A stretch of DNA of 64,000 nucleotides from Bifidobacterium sp. (GTDB lineage Bacteria; Actinomycetota; Actinomycetes; Actinomycetales; Bifidobacteriaceae), in assembly GCA_024104275.1 (NCBI GenBank), contig JAGGHK010000004.1, forward strand, positions 1-64,000, in the 5' to 3' direction. Both the position numbers and the translations under genes were made by a program. Position 1 is the stretch's first letter, and each line of letters begins with the position of its first letter. Of this stretch, positions 49,724 to 59,139 are shown piece by piece. The notes under the pieces are model-generated. The model saw only the letters and a program-made list of their open reading frames with translations. It was not told the origin of the DNA and ran no database searches.

Positions 49724-50800
49724 TTACTTCACCGCGCCGGCGACGATGCCCTGATTGAGCTTGCGCTGGAAGAGGATGAAGAAGATGATGGTCGGGATGA
49801 TGCTCAAGAGCGACGCCGCGGCCAAGGTGGTCGCATCCATCGTGTGCTGGCCCTGCAGCGTGGCGAGCGCCAGCGGCACGGTCTGCACGTTGTCGTCCAT
49901 CAGGAAGGCCATCGGGATCATGTATTCGTTCCAGGTCCACACGAAGAAGAAGACGAACAGAACGCTGATGGTCGACCAAGAAATCGGCAGCACGACCTTT
50001 AGAAGCGTTTCCCAGCGGGTGGCGCCGTCAAGCGTGGCCGCCTCGAGGATGGCCTGCGGGAATGTGCCGTAAACCGACGAGAGCAGGTAGGTGCCGTATG
50101 CGCTTTGAATGATGGTGAAGATGACGACGATCGCCCATTGCGTGTTGTAGAGGCCGATGTGCTTGAACATCGTGTAAAGCGGGAACAACAGCGCTTCCTG
50201 CGGCATCATGTTCGCGAGCATGATCGCCAGAATGATCCAGCGGTTGCCCTTGACCTTGCCGATGCCCAGCGCGAAGGAGTTGAGCACGGAAAGCACCACG
50301 CCCAGCACTGCGACAATCAGCGAGATCAGCAGGGAGTTGCCGAGCTTCACCGGGAAATCGCTCATCTTCCAGAAGCCGACGATGCCGCTCATCGTGGGGT
50401 GCGCCGGCAGGGAAAGCGGACCGGTGGCGTTGTAGTCGCCGATGGTCTTGAAGGCGTTCATCGTCAGGATGATGATCGGGAAGAGCATGATCAAGGCACC
50501 GACGATCAGCAGGATCAACGCCATCCAATCGCCCCATGACCGGATGTGCTTGCCCTTATGGCTGACCTGTGCGGTTTGGCCTTGGGAATGTTCGCTTTCG
50601 TCGCGCACAACGGCTTTTGCACTGCTTGTATTACTTTGACCGGCAGATGTGCTGGTCTGCGCCATGCGCACGTAACGCAAGCCGCGCGCGTTGCGTCGCA
50701 ACGTTTTGATGGCCCTTGACTTGACAGCCGACTTGGCCATTGACTTGGCACTTGACTTGGCGGAGCCCATAGCGGCCGCCGATATTGTTGCTTCAGACAT
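49724..50800 (-). CDS. CUT1 sugar ABC transporter permease (MalG-like), GH172 locus
   Basis: 358 residues, about 80 longer than usual because of a basic, Ser/Lys-rich N-terminal extension with AKS repeats (residues 12-30). Six transmembrane segments follow. The EAA loop is LEAATLDGATRWETLLKVVL. GAGGGGAG precedes the ATG. The gene is 12 bp downstream of its MalF-like partner. Confidence 0.9.
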   Translation of the reverse strand: MSEATISAAAMGSAKSSAKSMAKSAVKSRAIKTLRRNARGLRYVRMAQTSTSAGQSNTSSAKAVVRDESEHSQGQTAQVSHKGKHIRSWGDWMALILLIVGALIMLFPIIILTMNAFKTIGDYNATGPLSLPAHPTMSGIVGFWKMSDFPVKLGNSLLISLIVAVLGVVLSVLNSFALGIGKVKGNRWIILAIMLANMMPQEALLFPLYTMFKHIGLYNTQWAIVVIFTIIQSAYGTYLLSSVYGTFPQAILEAATLDGATRWETLLKVVLPISWSTISVLFVFFFVWTWNEYMIPMAFLMDDNVQTVPLALATLQGQHTMDATTLAAASLLSIIPTIIFFILFQRKLNQGIVAGAVK

Positions 50801-50812
50801 GTTGCACTCCCC

Positions 50813-51751
50813 TCAGTCGTCCATGTTCTTCTCGACATGCCCCTGGAAAATCGTGAACACCACAGAGAACACGATGATGACCAAGGTCAGCGAAGTCGAG
50901 ATGGCGGCGCCGTAGCCGACCTGATGGATTTGGAAGAATTGGTTGTAGGAATAGTAGGACGGCACGATCGTCGTGGTGCCGGGGCCGCCTTTGGTCAGCA
51001 AGTAGACCGGGCCGAAGGTCTTCAACGCACCGATGGTGGCGGTGAGGATGACAACCATCAGTTCCGGCATAATCGACGGCAACGTGACCACACGGAACTT
51101 CTGCCACCAGTTCGCGCCGTCAAGCCCCGCGGCTTCGTAAAGCTCGGGGTCCACGCGCTGCAGACCGGACATGAAGATCACAATCGGATAACCCAGCTGA
51201 ATCCAGATGAGGATGAACATCAGGCTTGGCAGGGCAAGTTTCGGGTTGCCGAGCCAGTTGATGGCCACCGGGCCGCTGGTGAACTTGGCGATCAGGGCGT
51301 TGATCGCGCCGTCGTCCGGGCGGAAGATCCAACCCATGATGATGGCGGCCACGGCGACCGGCAACAGCTGCGGAAGATAGTAGAGCGCGCGGATGAACGA
51401 GGCCGTCTTGGACCCGAACTTCTTCTGGATGACGTCGGTCAACACCGAGGAAATCAGCAGGCCGAGGATGGTCGGGATGACCACGATGGCCACGATGATC
51501 CAGAACGAATTGAGGAACGATTTCCAGAACGTGGCGTCGCCCATGAGCCTGATCCAGTTCTTGGGCCCGATGAACTTCATCGGCCCGACGCCGCGCCAAC
51601 GCGTGAAGCTCAGACATACGTTCCATAGGAACGGCACGATGATGATGACCGCAAGCCCCAGCACGCCGGGGATGAGGTAGGGAATGAATTTTGAGGATTT
51701 ATTGCCGGGAAGGCGCGACATCGCGGGCCTCTTGGCTTTGTCTTTTTGCAT
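50813..51751 (-). CDS. CUT1 sugar ABC transporter permease (MalF-like), GH172 locus
   Basis: 312 residues from the ATG at 51751 (AAGGAGG 5 nt upstream; the frame is open 36 codons further but without support). Six transmembrane segments. The EAA loop is YEAAGLDGANWWQKFRVVTL. It follows the binding-protein gene after a 126-bp gap containing CGAACG/CGTTCG inverted repeats. Confidence 0.9.
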   Translation of the reverse strand: MQKDKAKRPAMSRLPGNKSSKFIPYLIPGVLGLAVIIIVPFLWNVCLSFTRWRGVGPMKFIGPKNWIRLMGDATFWKSFLNSFWIIVAIVVIPTILGLLISSVLTDVIQKKFGSKTASFIRALYYLPQLLPVAVAAIIMGWIFRPDDGAINALIAKFTSGPVAINWLGNPKLALPSLMFILIWIQLGYPIVIFMSGLQRVDPELYEAAGLDGANWWQKFRVVTLPSIMPELMVVILTATIGALKTFGPVYLLTKGGPGTTTIVPSYYSYNQFFQIHQVGYGAAISTSLTLVIIVFSVVFTIFQGHVEKNMDD

Positions 51752-51877
51752 TACAACCTCCTTGGAAGTAATGAAACTGAATTTACGATTGGATGATTGA
51801 GACGAACGGAACGCTCGGGCTAGCCGGAACGTTCGGGACGGAACGCATGCAACCCGCACCGAAAACGCAACCGACGC

Positions 51878-53185
51878 TCAGTCCTTGAAGCCCATGTCGA
51901 CCACACCGGTGTCGTAGGACTTGTGAAGCGAGGCGAGCACCTGCTTGGGCGTCTCGGTGCCGTTGACGAGCTCCTGGAACTGCGAGGAGATGTCATCGGT
52001 CAGGTTCGAGGCCGGATAATCCGGGTAGTAGGAAAGGGCGCCTTTCTTGGAATATTGCGAGTATTCCTTGATCATCTCCTGGTTCTTCACATTGGTGATC
52101 TTGCCCATATCGGCGGCCAGCGGAATGCCGCCGGCGTTGCCGATGCCGTCCTGGTTCTCCACGGAAAGCACGTTGTTCAAAAGCTTTGCAGCAAGGTCCT
52201 TATGACGCGACTTGGTGGGGATGGTCAGCAAGTTGCCCGTGCAACCCTGCAGCATCTTGGTGCCCGGCAGCGCGGCCGCGGTCCATTCGAAGTTCTTGAC
52301 CTGGTCGATGAAACGGCTTTGGTTCCACGTGCCGGTCTGGTAAATCGGGTATTGCCCGCCCTTGATGAAGGAATTCGTGGTGTCTTCTGCCTTGAGACCG
52401 GTGGCACTACGCGAGATATAGCCTTCCTTGACCCAGTCGTTGATGGTGTTGGTGGCGTAGGTCAGCGGTTCGGCGTTCCAGTTGACATCGTGCTTGTACA
52501 TCTGCCAATCGTCGATGAACCGTTTGTCGGCCTTCGTGCCCACCAGCGACCACCAGAGCCACATCACGCCGTATTCCTGCGCATCTGCGGCAATCGGGGT
52601 GATGCCGTGCGACTTGAATTCCTTGCACGCCTGCTCGAATTCCGCCATCGTGGTGGGGATCTTGATGCCGTATTTGTCGAACATCGTCTTGTTGTAATAC
52701 ACACGCTGGTATTCGGCGTAGCTCGGCAGACCGACCCACTTGGTGCCGTCCATGATGCCCATCGCATCGTACTTGGCGATCGAGGCGTCGGCCTTGGTGA
52801 TCTTCTTGTCCCAGCCGTATTTCTTGACGTACGGCTTCAGGTCGCTCAAAAGCTCCATCGAGGAAAGCATGCCCGCCGAACCGTTGCCGCGGTTGGATTC
52901 CATGATGTCCGGGGCCTGGTTCGAGTCGAGGAACTGGCTGGAGTTCTGCGCGATCTGGGTAAAGGACTTGACCTCGAATCTCACCTTGACACCGGTCTGC
53001 TGAGTGAACTGGTCGGCCGCCTTTTTCCAGGCCTCGGTCTGGGCCGCGGTCGGCAGGTCATAATACCAGAACGAAATGCTTTGCGGATGCGCGTCGTCCT
53101 GAGCGTTGCTCGACCCGCAGGCCGAAAGCGCCGTCAACGAGAGCACCGCCGCGAGCGCTGTCGCGACAATCTTCCTTATCTTCAT
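51878..53185 (-). CDS. Extracellular solute-binding lipoprotein (CUT1, GH172 locus)
   Basis: 435 residues. The lipobox LSAC carries Cys23, then a family 1 fold (ISFWYYDLPTAAQTEAWKKA, APDIMESNRGNGSAGM). AAGGAGG precedes the ATG. The operator at 53232 lies 47 bp upstream. It is the substrate receptor for the two permeases. The ligand is presumably a fructofuranose or arabinofuranose derivative, judged only from GH172. Confidence 0.9.
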   Translation of the reverse strand: MKIRKIVATALAAVLSLTALSACGSSNAQDDAHPQSISFWYYDLPTAAQTEAWKKAADQFTQQTGVKVRFEVKSFTQIAQNSSQFLDSNQAPDIMESNRGNGSAGMLSSMELLSDLKPYVKKYGWDKKITKADASIAKYDAMGIMDGTKWVGLPSYAEYQRVYYNKTMFDKYGIKIPTTMAEFEQACKEFKSHGITPIAADAQEYGVMWLWWSLVGTKADKRFIDDWQMYKHDVNWNAEPLTYATNTINDWVKEGYISRSATGLKAEDTTNSFIKGGQYPIYQTGTWNQSRFIDQVKNFEWTAAALPGTKMLQGCTGNLLTIPTKSRHKDLAAKLLNNVLSVENQDGIGNAGGIPLAADMGKITNVKNQEMIKEYSQYSKKGALSYYPDYPASNLTDDISSQFQELVNGTETPKQVLASLHKSYDTGVVDMGFKD

Positions 53186-53231
53186 CTTTCCTCCTTGAAA
53201 ATTTACGGATGGACGGAATTATGTAACTAAT

Positions 53232-53249
53232 AATCGAAACGTTTCGATT
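53232..53249. promoter_or_regulatory. LacI operator before the GH172-locus transporter
   Basis: AATCGAAACGTTTCGATT is a perfect 18-bp palindrome with the central CG typical for LacI-family sites. The same core recurs at 54574 before the LacI gene. Confidence 0.75.
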
Positions 53250-53398
53250 CATGGGACAATGAAATACGCTTTATTTTTACGTAATTCCTTGCTCCATTGA
53301 AAGGCAGAATCAAAGCTCGCAGCCGTACCAAGCCCTCATCGCTGAAAAGCTGGCCGGCCGGGCGCCGGTTCTTCACTCACCCAACGTTTGGTATCGAT

Positions 53399-54493
53399 TC
53401 AATTCATAAGTTCCCCTTCCAGGTTCCTGCTTTTGCGAGCAGAAGCGATTGGTCTCGAAGTAGAAATTTCGGCGCCCTTCGGTGCCACGGCAAGCGAGCC
53501 GCGATCGATGAATTTGGGGTCGATCAGCGTGACTTCCCCGGCGATGCCCTGACGATGTTCGATGGCGGAAATCAGCGAGCCCATGGCTATCGAGCAAAGC
53601 CGTTCCGGCTCGAACGGCTCTTCGCTCACCGGCCGGCGCATCGGCTCCTCACAAAGGAACGTGCCGCAGGAAAGCACCGAAATATCGTCGGGAATCTTCA
53701 GGCCGGCGGCCATCAAAGCCGTGACCGTCAGGTTCAGAATATTGACCCCGGACTGACTGACCAAAGCCGTCGGACGTGGGTTTCGAGCGAGCATGTCGCC
53801 CACGAATTTCCTGACGTCGAACGTGGCGTTATCGACTGGACCGGATTCGAAGATCCTGAGGCCGATTTGCCGGGCACGCTCAAGAAACGCCTCGCGGAAG
53901 AGCAATACATAGCCGGCATGGCGTGCGTAGTCGATTTCCTGCGCCCGCAGGAACGCGACCTGACGATGGCCCAATGCAAAAAGCCTGTCGGCGCTTCGAG
54001 TCCCCATCTTGGCGAAATCGATGTCGACACACGCGCAATCCTTGTGGATCTTCGGCAAGCCGATGGCCACGCACGGCTTGTGATATCGCGCGGCTTGAGC
54101 CACGCGCGCATCCCGCTCCTCGACGTCGAGCAGGAGCACCCCGTCGACAAGGTTGCTGTGCGTCACGCGTTCGATATCGGCAACGGCATCCAGGCCAGTC
54201 AAAAGCAGCACGTCGTAACCAGCGGCCCTGGCCTGCCAAGCCGACTGCATGAAGTAGGCACTGTATTGCATCTGGTTCATGCCCTCGTGCATCGGCTCGC
54301 TGATGGCGATGATGTGGTTCAGCTGGCCACGCATCTTCTGCGCGCTGGCGTCGGGAATGTAGCCCAGATCGTCGATGGCCCTGAGGACTTTACCCGTGGT
54401 TTTAGAGGAAATCGAGCGCTTGCCCGAAAGCACGTAGGAAACCGTGGAAACGGAGACGCCCGCAGCCTTTGCAACGTCTTTGATGCCAGCCAT
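53399..54493 (-). CDS. LacI-family regulator of the GH172 locus
   Basis: 364 residues. The helix-turn-helix IKDVAKAAGVSVSTVSYVLS, the hinge region (ASAQKMRGQ) and the effector domain are complete. AAAGGAGG precedes the ATG. TCGAAACGTTTCGA palindromes occur both before this gene and before the transporter operon that follows it, so autoregulation plus control of the GH172 operon is likely. Confidence 0.88.
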   Translation of the reverse strand: MAGIKDVAKAAGVSVSTVSYVLSGKRSISSKTTGKVLRAIDDLGYIPDASAQKMRGQLNHIIAISEPMHEGMNQMQYSAYFMQSAWQARAAGYDVLLLTGLDAVADIERVTHSNLVDGVLLLDVEERDARVAQAARYHKPCVAIGLPKIHKDCACVDIDFAKMGTRSADRLFALGHRQVAFLRAQEIDYARHAGYVLLFREAFLERARQIGLRIFESGPVDNATFDVRKFVGDMLARNPRPTALVSQSGVNILNLTVTALMAAGLKIPDDISVLSCGTFLCEEPMRRPVSEEPFEPERLCSIAMGSLISAIEHRQGIAGEVTLIDPKFIDRGSLAVAPKGAEISTSRPIASARKSRNLEGELMN

Positions 54494-54573
54494 GCGTCGC
54501 CTCCTTTACCGTGCATGTAGCGCCGAGCTTTACGTAAGTCTACCTTTCAAAGCTCACATTTCGGAACATTTTA

Positions 54574-54587
54574 TCGAAACGTTTCGA
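54574..54587. promoter_or_regulatory. LacI operator before the regulator gene
   Basis: TCGAAACGTTTCGA is a perfect 14-bp palindrome identical to the core of 53232-53249, 81 bp before the LacI start. The remaining 54600-54956 stretch holds no recognised gene. Confidence 0.7.
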
Positions 54588-54956
54588 ATCTAGAAACCAT
54601 GTTAGCCCCACCGCCATCAGTTTGTCAATTCGGCATCAGCTGGAAGTCGCGTACCTCAAATCCCACGACCGGTTCAAGAACAATCGCCACCGCAAAGTCG
54701 TCAAAGACGCGGGCTGAGTCGATTGCCCGATGAAACGGCCCCGATTTCAATCCTGCGTCACGATTTGTGCAGATTCATGTGGGTGTCAGGCCTTTGACAG
54801 CCAATGGCCAGAATGATGTTGGTAAAGTAGAGAAGTTGGACAAAAATCGACCGTAGTCGGCATGCGAAATTCGTTCACGATGCTTGTGGCTGGATCATTC
54901 ATCCACATGGCCCAAGCCGTGCACACCGAAGACTGCGACAAGGCGCTTTTTGACCG

Positions 54957-55721
54957 ATGACTTCAGCACTTGAAACATTGAGCAACAGACGGGACACCAT
55001 GGGCTTCATTCACTTTCTCATTGAGCTTCTGAAAGACCCGCGCACCATCATCGCCGGCTGGATCTCGATGGGGGTGGCGCCGACGCTCGGCTTCATCTTC
55101 CTCATCGTCTTCATCGAGACCGGCGTCGTCTTCTTCCCGTTCCTGCCCGGCGACTCCCTACTCTTCGCGGCTGGCTTCTTCGCCGCCCCCGACGCGGTGA
55201 CCGGCAAATCCGCACTTCCCCTGATCGCGTTGCTGCCGGTGATCTGGATCGCGCCGATTGTGGGCGACCAGTGCAATTACTTCATCGGCCACTTCTTCGG
55301 CCGCAAGATCATCGAAAGCGGCAAAGTCAAGGCAATGACCCCCGAACGCCTCGCCAAAACGGAAGCCATGATCGACAAGTGGGGCCCGCTCGCCGTCTTC
55401 CTCGGTCGCTTCTTCCCGTTCATCCGCACGTTCATGCCCTTCATCTCCGGGCTTTCCGGCATGCGCTGGCGCCGATTCACGCCGTTCTCAATGCTCGGCG
55501 GGCTCACCTGGTCGACGCTGTTCACCCTGCTCGGCTACTTCTTCGGTGGTATCCCGATCGTCCAGAAGAACTTCGAGCTGGTCATCGTCGCCATCCTCGT
55601 CATTTCGCTGCTGCCCACCATCATCGGCTTGGCGAAAGCCAAGTTCGGCAAGAAGAATCCCGATAACAAGGCCGAAGAAAACACCGTCGCAACGCTTGAA
55701 GAAACCGAAGTCAGCGACTGA
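54957..55721 (+). CDS. DedA-family membrane protein
   Basis: 254 residues with about six hydrophobic segments. The family motifs FIETGVVFFPFLPGDSLLFA and FLGRFFPFIRTFMPFISG, with the conserved Arg in FxGRF and the IRT, are present. DedA proteins are proton-coupled transporters linked to membrane homeostasis. Some recycle undecaprenyl phosphate. A second start 14 codons on (54999) gives MGFIHFLIELL and is about as plausible. It appears monocistronic. Confidence 0.9.
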   Translation: MTSALETLSNRRDTMGFIHFLIELLKDPRTIIAGWISMGVAPTLGFIFLIVFIETGVVFFPFLPGDSLLFAAGFFAAPDAVTGKSALPLIALLPVIWIAPIVGDQCNYFIGHFFGRKIIESGKVKAMTPERLAKTEAMIDKWGPLAVFLGRFFPFIRTFMPFISGLSGMRWRRFTPFSMLGGLTWSTLFTLLGYFFGGIPIVQKNFELVIVAILVISLLPTIIGLAKAKFGKKNPDNKAEENTVATLEETEVSD

Positions 55722-55775
55722 CTCAGGCCGGATTCCGAGTTTTCCTTAACCTCATCCGCCTGCGCAATCCACCCC

Positions 55776-55860
55776 ATCCCAGCGTGCACGGAAGCCTATG
55801 TTGCCGGTTCCGGTTCTGTGGTTGTGGCTGCCCCCATCCCCAACGTGTACGGAAGCCTAT
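55776..55860. repeat. Pair of direct repeats after dedA
   Basis: CATCCC-AGCGTGCACGGAAGCCTAT near 55776 recurs as CATCCCCAACGTGTACGGAAGCCTAT near 55835, about 60 bp apart. A third copy was not seen. Confidence 0.55.
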
Positions 55861-56157
55861 TTAACAACCCACATTTCGCCGTCGGCATGGAGACCTTTCT
55901 TTCTTACAATAAATATCAAACGTTATTAATATCTCGACAACTATTCATTATCTGTTACTCACTAATAAGCAAATTTATCGCTTAAAATCAGCAGAATAAT
56001 ATAAAAGACTAATTTTAATATTTCCACCGATGCTGCGATCTGATACATATACAGCCGGGCATGCTATTATCAAATCTTGTAATTTCTTTGTTTTACGAGC
56101 ATTTTCAGGTTTTTGTTGCAACATTATCAACGATAAGTCACTAGTTAGCCGTAATAA

Positions 56158-56173
56158 TGTGAGCAAACTCACG
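56158..56173. promoter_or_regulatory. CRP/FNR-like site upstream of lutABC
   Basis: TGTGAGCAAACTCACG fits the TGTGA-N6-TCACA layout at 9 of 10 defined bases and abuts TTGACA. It lies about 170 bp before lutA in an AT-rich gap. Whether this genome encodes a CRP-type regulator is unknown. The rest of 55870-56340 has no gene. Confidence 0.35.
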
Positions 56174-56344
56174 TTGACAATATTTATTTTACGATAAATC
56201 ACGGCTTTTCTTAATTTCTGGCATATATCGTTATATATTGAAGGTTATTTTTGATGGGGCATTGAACGTTTACATATACGCGCAAGGAAGCCATCGATAC
56301 GAGCCTAAAGCAATAACGTCTAAGGCCAACTCGAAGGAGTCAAG

Positions 56345-57169
56345 ATGAAGGTAGTGATTTTCTCCACCTGCCTGGTCGACCTGATATTTCCCAATGTCGG
56401 GAAAGCCATGGTTGAAGTTCTGGAAAGGTTCGGTTGCGAAACCTATATGCCGATGCAGCAAATCTGCTGCGGGCAGATCACGTTCAACAGCGGATATGTC
56501 AAGGAATCCACGACCACGATGCACAACGAGATCGACGCGCTGATGAGCGTCGACGCCGATTACATCGTCGGTCCTGCCGGTTCCTGCGTCAACATGCTGA
56601 AGGAACTGCAATTCCACCTGCCCAAGGGCGATGACGCATACAAGGCCAAGGCGCACGAGATGGCCGGCAAGACCTACGAGTTCTCGCAATTCCTCTACCG
56701 CGTGCTCGGCGTACTCGACGCGGGCGCACAGCTGGACGCCGTGGCCACCTATCACCGCTCCTGCCACATGACCAGGCTCCTCGGCGAGCGCGAGAGTCCT
56801 TATATTCTTATGGATCACGTCAAGGGCCTCAAGGTCCAGGAGCTGCCGCATATCGAAAACTGCTGCGGTTTCGGCGGCATGTTCTCCATGAAGATGCCCG
56901 AGGTCTCACAGGAAATGGTCAACGAGAAGGTCTCGGACGTTGAAAGCACAGGTGCGCAGGTACTGATCTCCTGCGATCCCGGGTGCCTGATGAACATCGG
57001 CGGGCGTTTCAACCGCCTCGGCAAGAAGATCACCATCATGCATCTGGCGGAAGTGCTTAACAGCAATGTCGACATGAGCCGCGTGAAGTACGTCGACGCA
57101 GACGAGCGCAAGGCCATCGACGAACAGACTTTGCAGCATTCCAACGCACATGAGGAGGCTCTGGTATGA
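56345..57169 (+). CDS. lutA: L-lactate utilization protein LutA (CCG-domain protein)
   Basis: 274 residues with two cysteine-rich CCG domains: Cys9, CCGQ (41-44), and later CHMTR, CCGFGGMF and CDPGC. LutA with LutB and LutC oxidises L-lactate to pyruvate using iron-sulfur clusters. GAAGGAG precedes the ATG. The stop overlaps lutB (ATGA). The C-terminal 20 residues are hydrophilic and outside the domain. Confidence 0.93.
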   Translation: MKVVIFSTCLVDLIFPNVGKAMVEVLERFGCETYMPMQQICCGQITFNSGYVKESTTTMHNEIDALMSVDADYIVGPAGSCVNMLKELQFHLPKGDDAYKAKAHEMAGKTYEFSQFLYRVLGVLDAGAQLDAVATYHRSCHMTRLLGERESPYILMDHVKGLKVQELPHIENCCGFGGMFSMKMPEVSQEMVNEKVSDVESTGAQVLISCDPGCLMNIGGRFNRLGKKITIMHLAEVLNSNVDMSRVKYVDADERKAIDEQTLQHSNAHEEALV

Positions 57170-59136
57170 GCACCACACAAATGGACGACACCATGTTCAA
57201 GCGGACCGGCAAACCTACCGGCACGATGCTGCAATATGGCGACAAGAACTTTGTCAACCGTGTCCACCAGAGCACGGCCGACAAGTTCGCACACGGCGCC
57301 ATCTCCAACGCGCAGGACGCGCAGTGGGTCAAGCGTGAGACCGCACGCGCCGAACTCGGCAACTGGGAGGGGTGGCGTGACCTCGGTGAGCAGATTCGTC
57401 AGCAATGCATCCGCTACCTGCCCGACTACCTCGAGGAATTCTCCGACAACGTCGAAAAGCGCGGCGGGCACGTCTTCTTCGCGCAGACCGACGTCGAGGC
57501 GCGTGATTTCATCACCGATCTGGTCAAGAAGAAGCAGGCGCACAAGATCGTCAAGCCGAAGTCCATGGTCACCTCCGAAATCGGACTCGACAAGGCGCTC
57601 TTAAAGATTCCCGATGTCAAGGTCACCGAAACGGATCTGGCCGAATTCATCCTTGAGCTCGACAACTGGGACGAGCCCTCCCATCTGGTCTTCCCCGCGC
57701 TGCACAAGAACCGTGACCAAGTCAAGGAACTGTTAGAGAAAATCGGCTATACCGGCGACAACGACCCTCAGCACGAAGCGCGTTTCTCCCGCAAGGTGCT
57801 GCGCGAACGGTTCCTCGAGGCCGACATGTCGATTACCGGCTGCAACTTCGCCGTGGCCGACCAGGGCATGGTCAACATCGTCACCAACGAAGGCAATGCC
57901 GATCTTTCCATGGCCATCGCGCCTACGCAGGTGGTCGTCATGGGTATGGAACGTATCGTGCCGACGCTGCGCGAGGCGGAGACGATGGACAACATGCTCG
58001 TCCGTTCCGCCGTCGGTTCCAAACTCACCTCCTACTGCAGTTTCGTTTCGCCGAAGCTTCCCGACGAGGCCGACGGACCCGAGGACTTCTATGTGGTCAT
58101 CGTCGACAACGGACGTTCCAACGCGCTGGGCACCGATTTCGAGCCGATCCTGCAGTGCATCCGCTGCGCTTCCTGCCTGAACGTCTGCCCGATCTACCGC
58201 AACATCGGCGGCAAGGGCTACGGCTCCATCTACCCAGGACCCATCGGCGTCGTGCTCTCCCCGTTGCTGCAAGGCGACTACGACGAGTTCCACGATTTGC
58301 CGTACGCCTGCTCGCTCTGCACTGCCTGCACCGCGACCTGCCCCGTGAAGATTCCGCTGCACGAGCTGATCTTAAAGCACCGCGAGATCGAGATGAACGA
58401 CAAGCACATGGGCGACCTCATCGCCGACACCGTGATGAAGGTCATCGGTATGGGCACCGGCCATTCCTCGCTCTTCCGCACCGCGCTCACCTTCGATCAC
58501 GTTGCGATGAATACCATCGCAAAGAAAGGGCACAAGGATCCGGCAACCGGCAAGCGCGTGCCCGACACCGCCAAGAACCTCAACGAAAACGGCAAGCACG
58601 AGGAATGGATGCCGTTCGTCTTCGGCGGGTGGACCAAGGTCCGCGACCTGCCCGAACCACCGGCCCATTCCAAGAACTTCCGCACGTGGTTCAACGACCG
58701 CAAGACGGCACAATATAAAGCCGCAGGCAACGACGTGGAGTTCAACAAGGCTCAGCGCGAGATTCTGGCGCAGAACCCGAATACCCCTGAGTATGGCTCG
58801 TTCGATAACAGCGTTTCTGCACGCCGGGCCGCGAAGTACGGCACCACCGAGCCTGCGCCGCTTTCCGACTCGACCGTGCCCGTGGCTCTGGGTTCAATCG
58901 AGGAGGCCGGCACCGGCGATTACGGCAAGAAGCCCGTCGCCGCAGCTCCCGCAGCTACCAGCAATCCTGTGCTGCAACAAGCAGTCACAGGCAATCCGAC
59001 GGCAGCCAGCGCTGCTTCCGGTAATAGTGCTTCCGTCGCTGCCCCGAGCGGTGCCGGTTCGAGCGGTGCTGGTTCGAGCGGTGCTGGTTCGACTTCGGCC
59101 CCGAACGACGGCACGGTAGATGGAAAGAAGGAATGA
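57166..59136 (+). CDS. lutB: L-lactate utilization iron-sulfur protein LutB, with long C-terminal tail
   Basis: 656 residues against about 475 in typical LutB. The LUD-domain core carries two ferredoxin-like motifs, CIRCASCLNVCPIYRN (from about 331) and CSLCTACTATCPVKIP (from about 382), for two [4Fe-4S] clusters. After about residue 510 comes a low-complexity tail rich in Ala, Pro, Ser and Gly that ends in SGAGSSGAGSSGAGS, encoded by 15-bp tandem repeats. It overlaps lutA by 4 bp. The tail is probably dispensable for electron transfer. Confidence 0.92.
   Translation: MSTTQMDDTMFKRTGKPTGTMLQYGDKNFVNRVHQSTADKFAHGAISNAQDAQWVKRETARAELGNWEGWRDLGEQIRQQCIRYLPDYLEEFSDNVEKRGGHVFFAQTDVEARDFITDLVKKKQAHKIVKPKSMVTSEIGLDKALLKIPDVKVTETDLAEFILELDNWDEPSHLVFPALHKNRDQVKELLEKIGYTGDNDPQHEARFSRKVLRERFLEADMSITGCNFAVADQGMVNIVTNEGNADLSMAIAPTQVVVMGMERIVPTLREAETMDNMLVRSAVGSKLTSYCSFVSPKLPDEADGPEDFYVVIVDNGRSNALGTDFEPILQCIRCASCLNVCPIYRNIGGKGYGSIYPGPIGVVLSPLLQGDYDEFHDLPYACSLCTACTATCPVKIPLHELILKHREIEMNDKHMGDLIADTVMKVIGMGTGHSSLFRTALTFDHVAMNTIAKKGHKDPATGKRVPDTAKNLNENGKHEEWMPFVFGGWTKVRDLPEPPAHSKNFRTWFNDRKTAQYKAAGNDVEFNKAQREILAQNPNTPEYGSFDNSVSARRAAKYGTTEPAPLSDSTVPVALGSIEEAGTGDYGKKPVAAAPAATSNPVLQQAVTGNPTAASAASGNSASVAAPSGAGSSGAGSSGAGSTSAPNDGTVDGKKE
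59046..59091 (+). repeat. 15-bp tandem repeats in the lutB tail
   Basis: The unit GGTGCTGGTTCGAGC is repeated about three times, encoding GAGSS units. Such repeats can gain or lose copies without breaking the frame. Confidence 0.75.
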
Positions 59137-59139
59137 TCA

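Noticed and set aside
54640-54718. Gene fragment encoding QLEVAYLKSHDRFKNNRHRK
   Set aside because: It looks somewhat protein-like but is under 30 codons, without a start or recognised homology.
56174-56202. Promoter of lutABC starting at TTGACA
   Set aside because: No -10 box at 16-18 bp spacing was found, so the promoter could not be placed.
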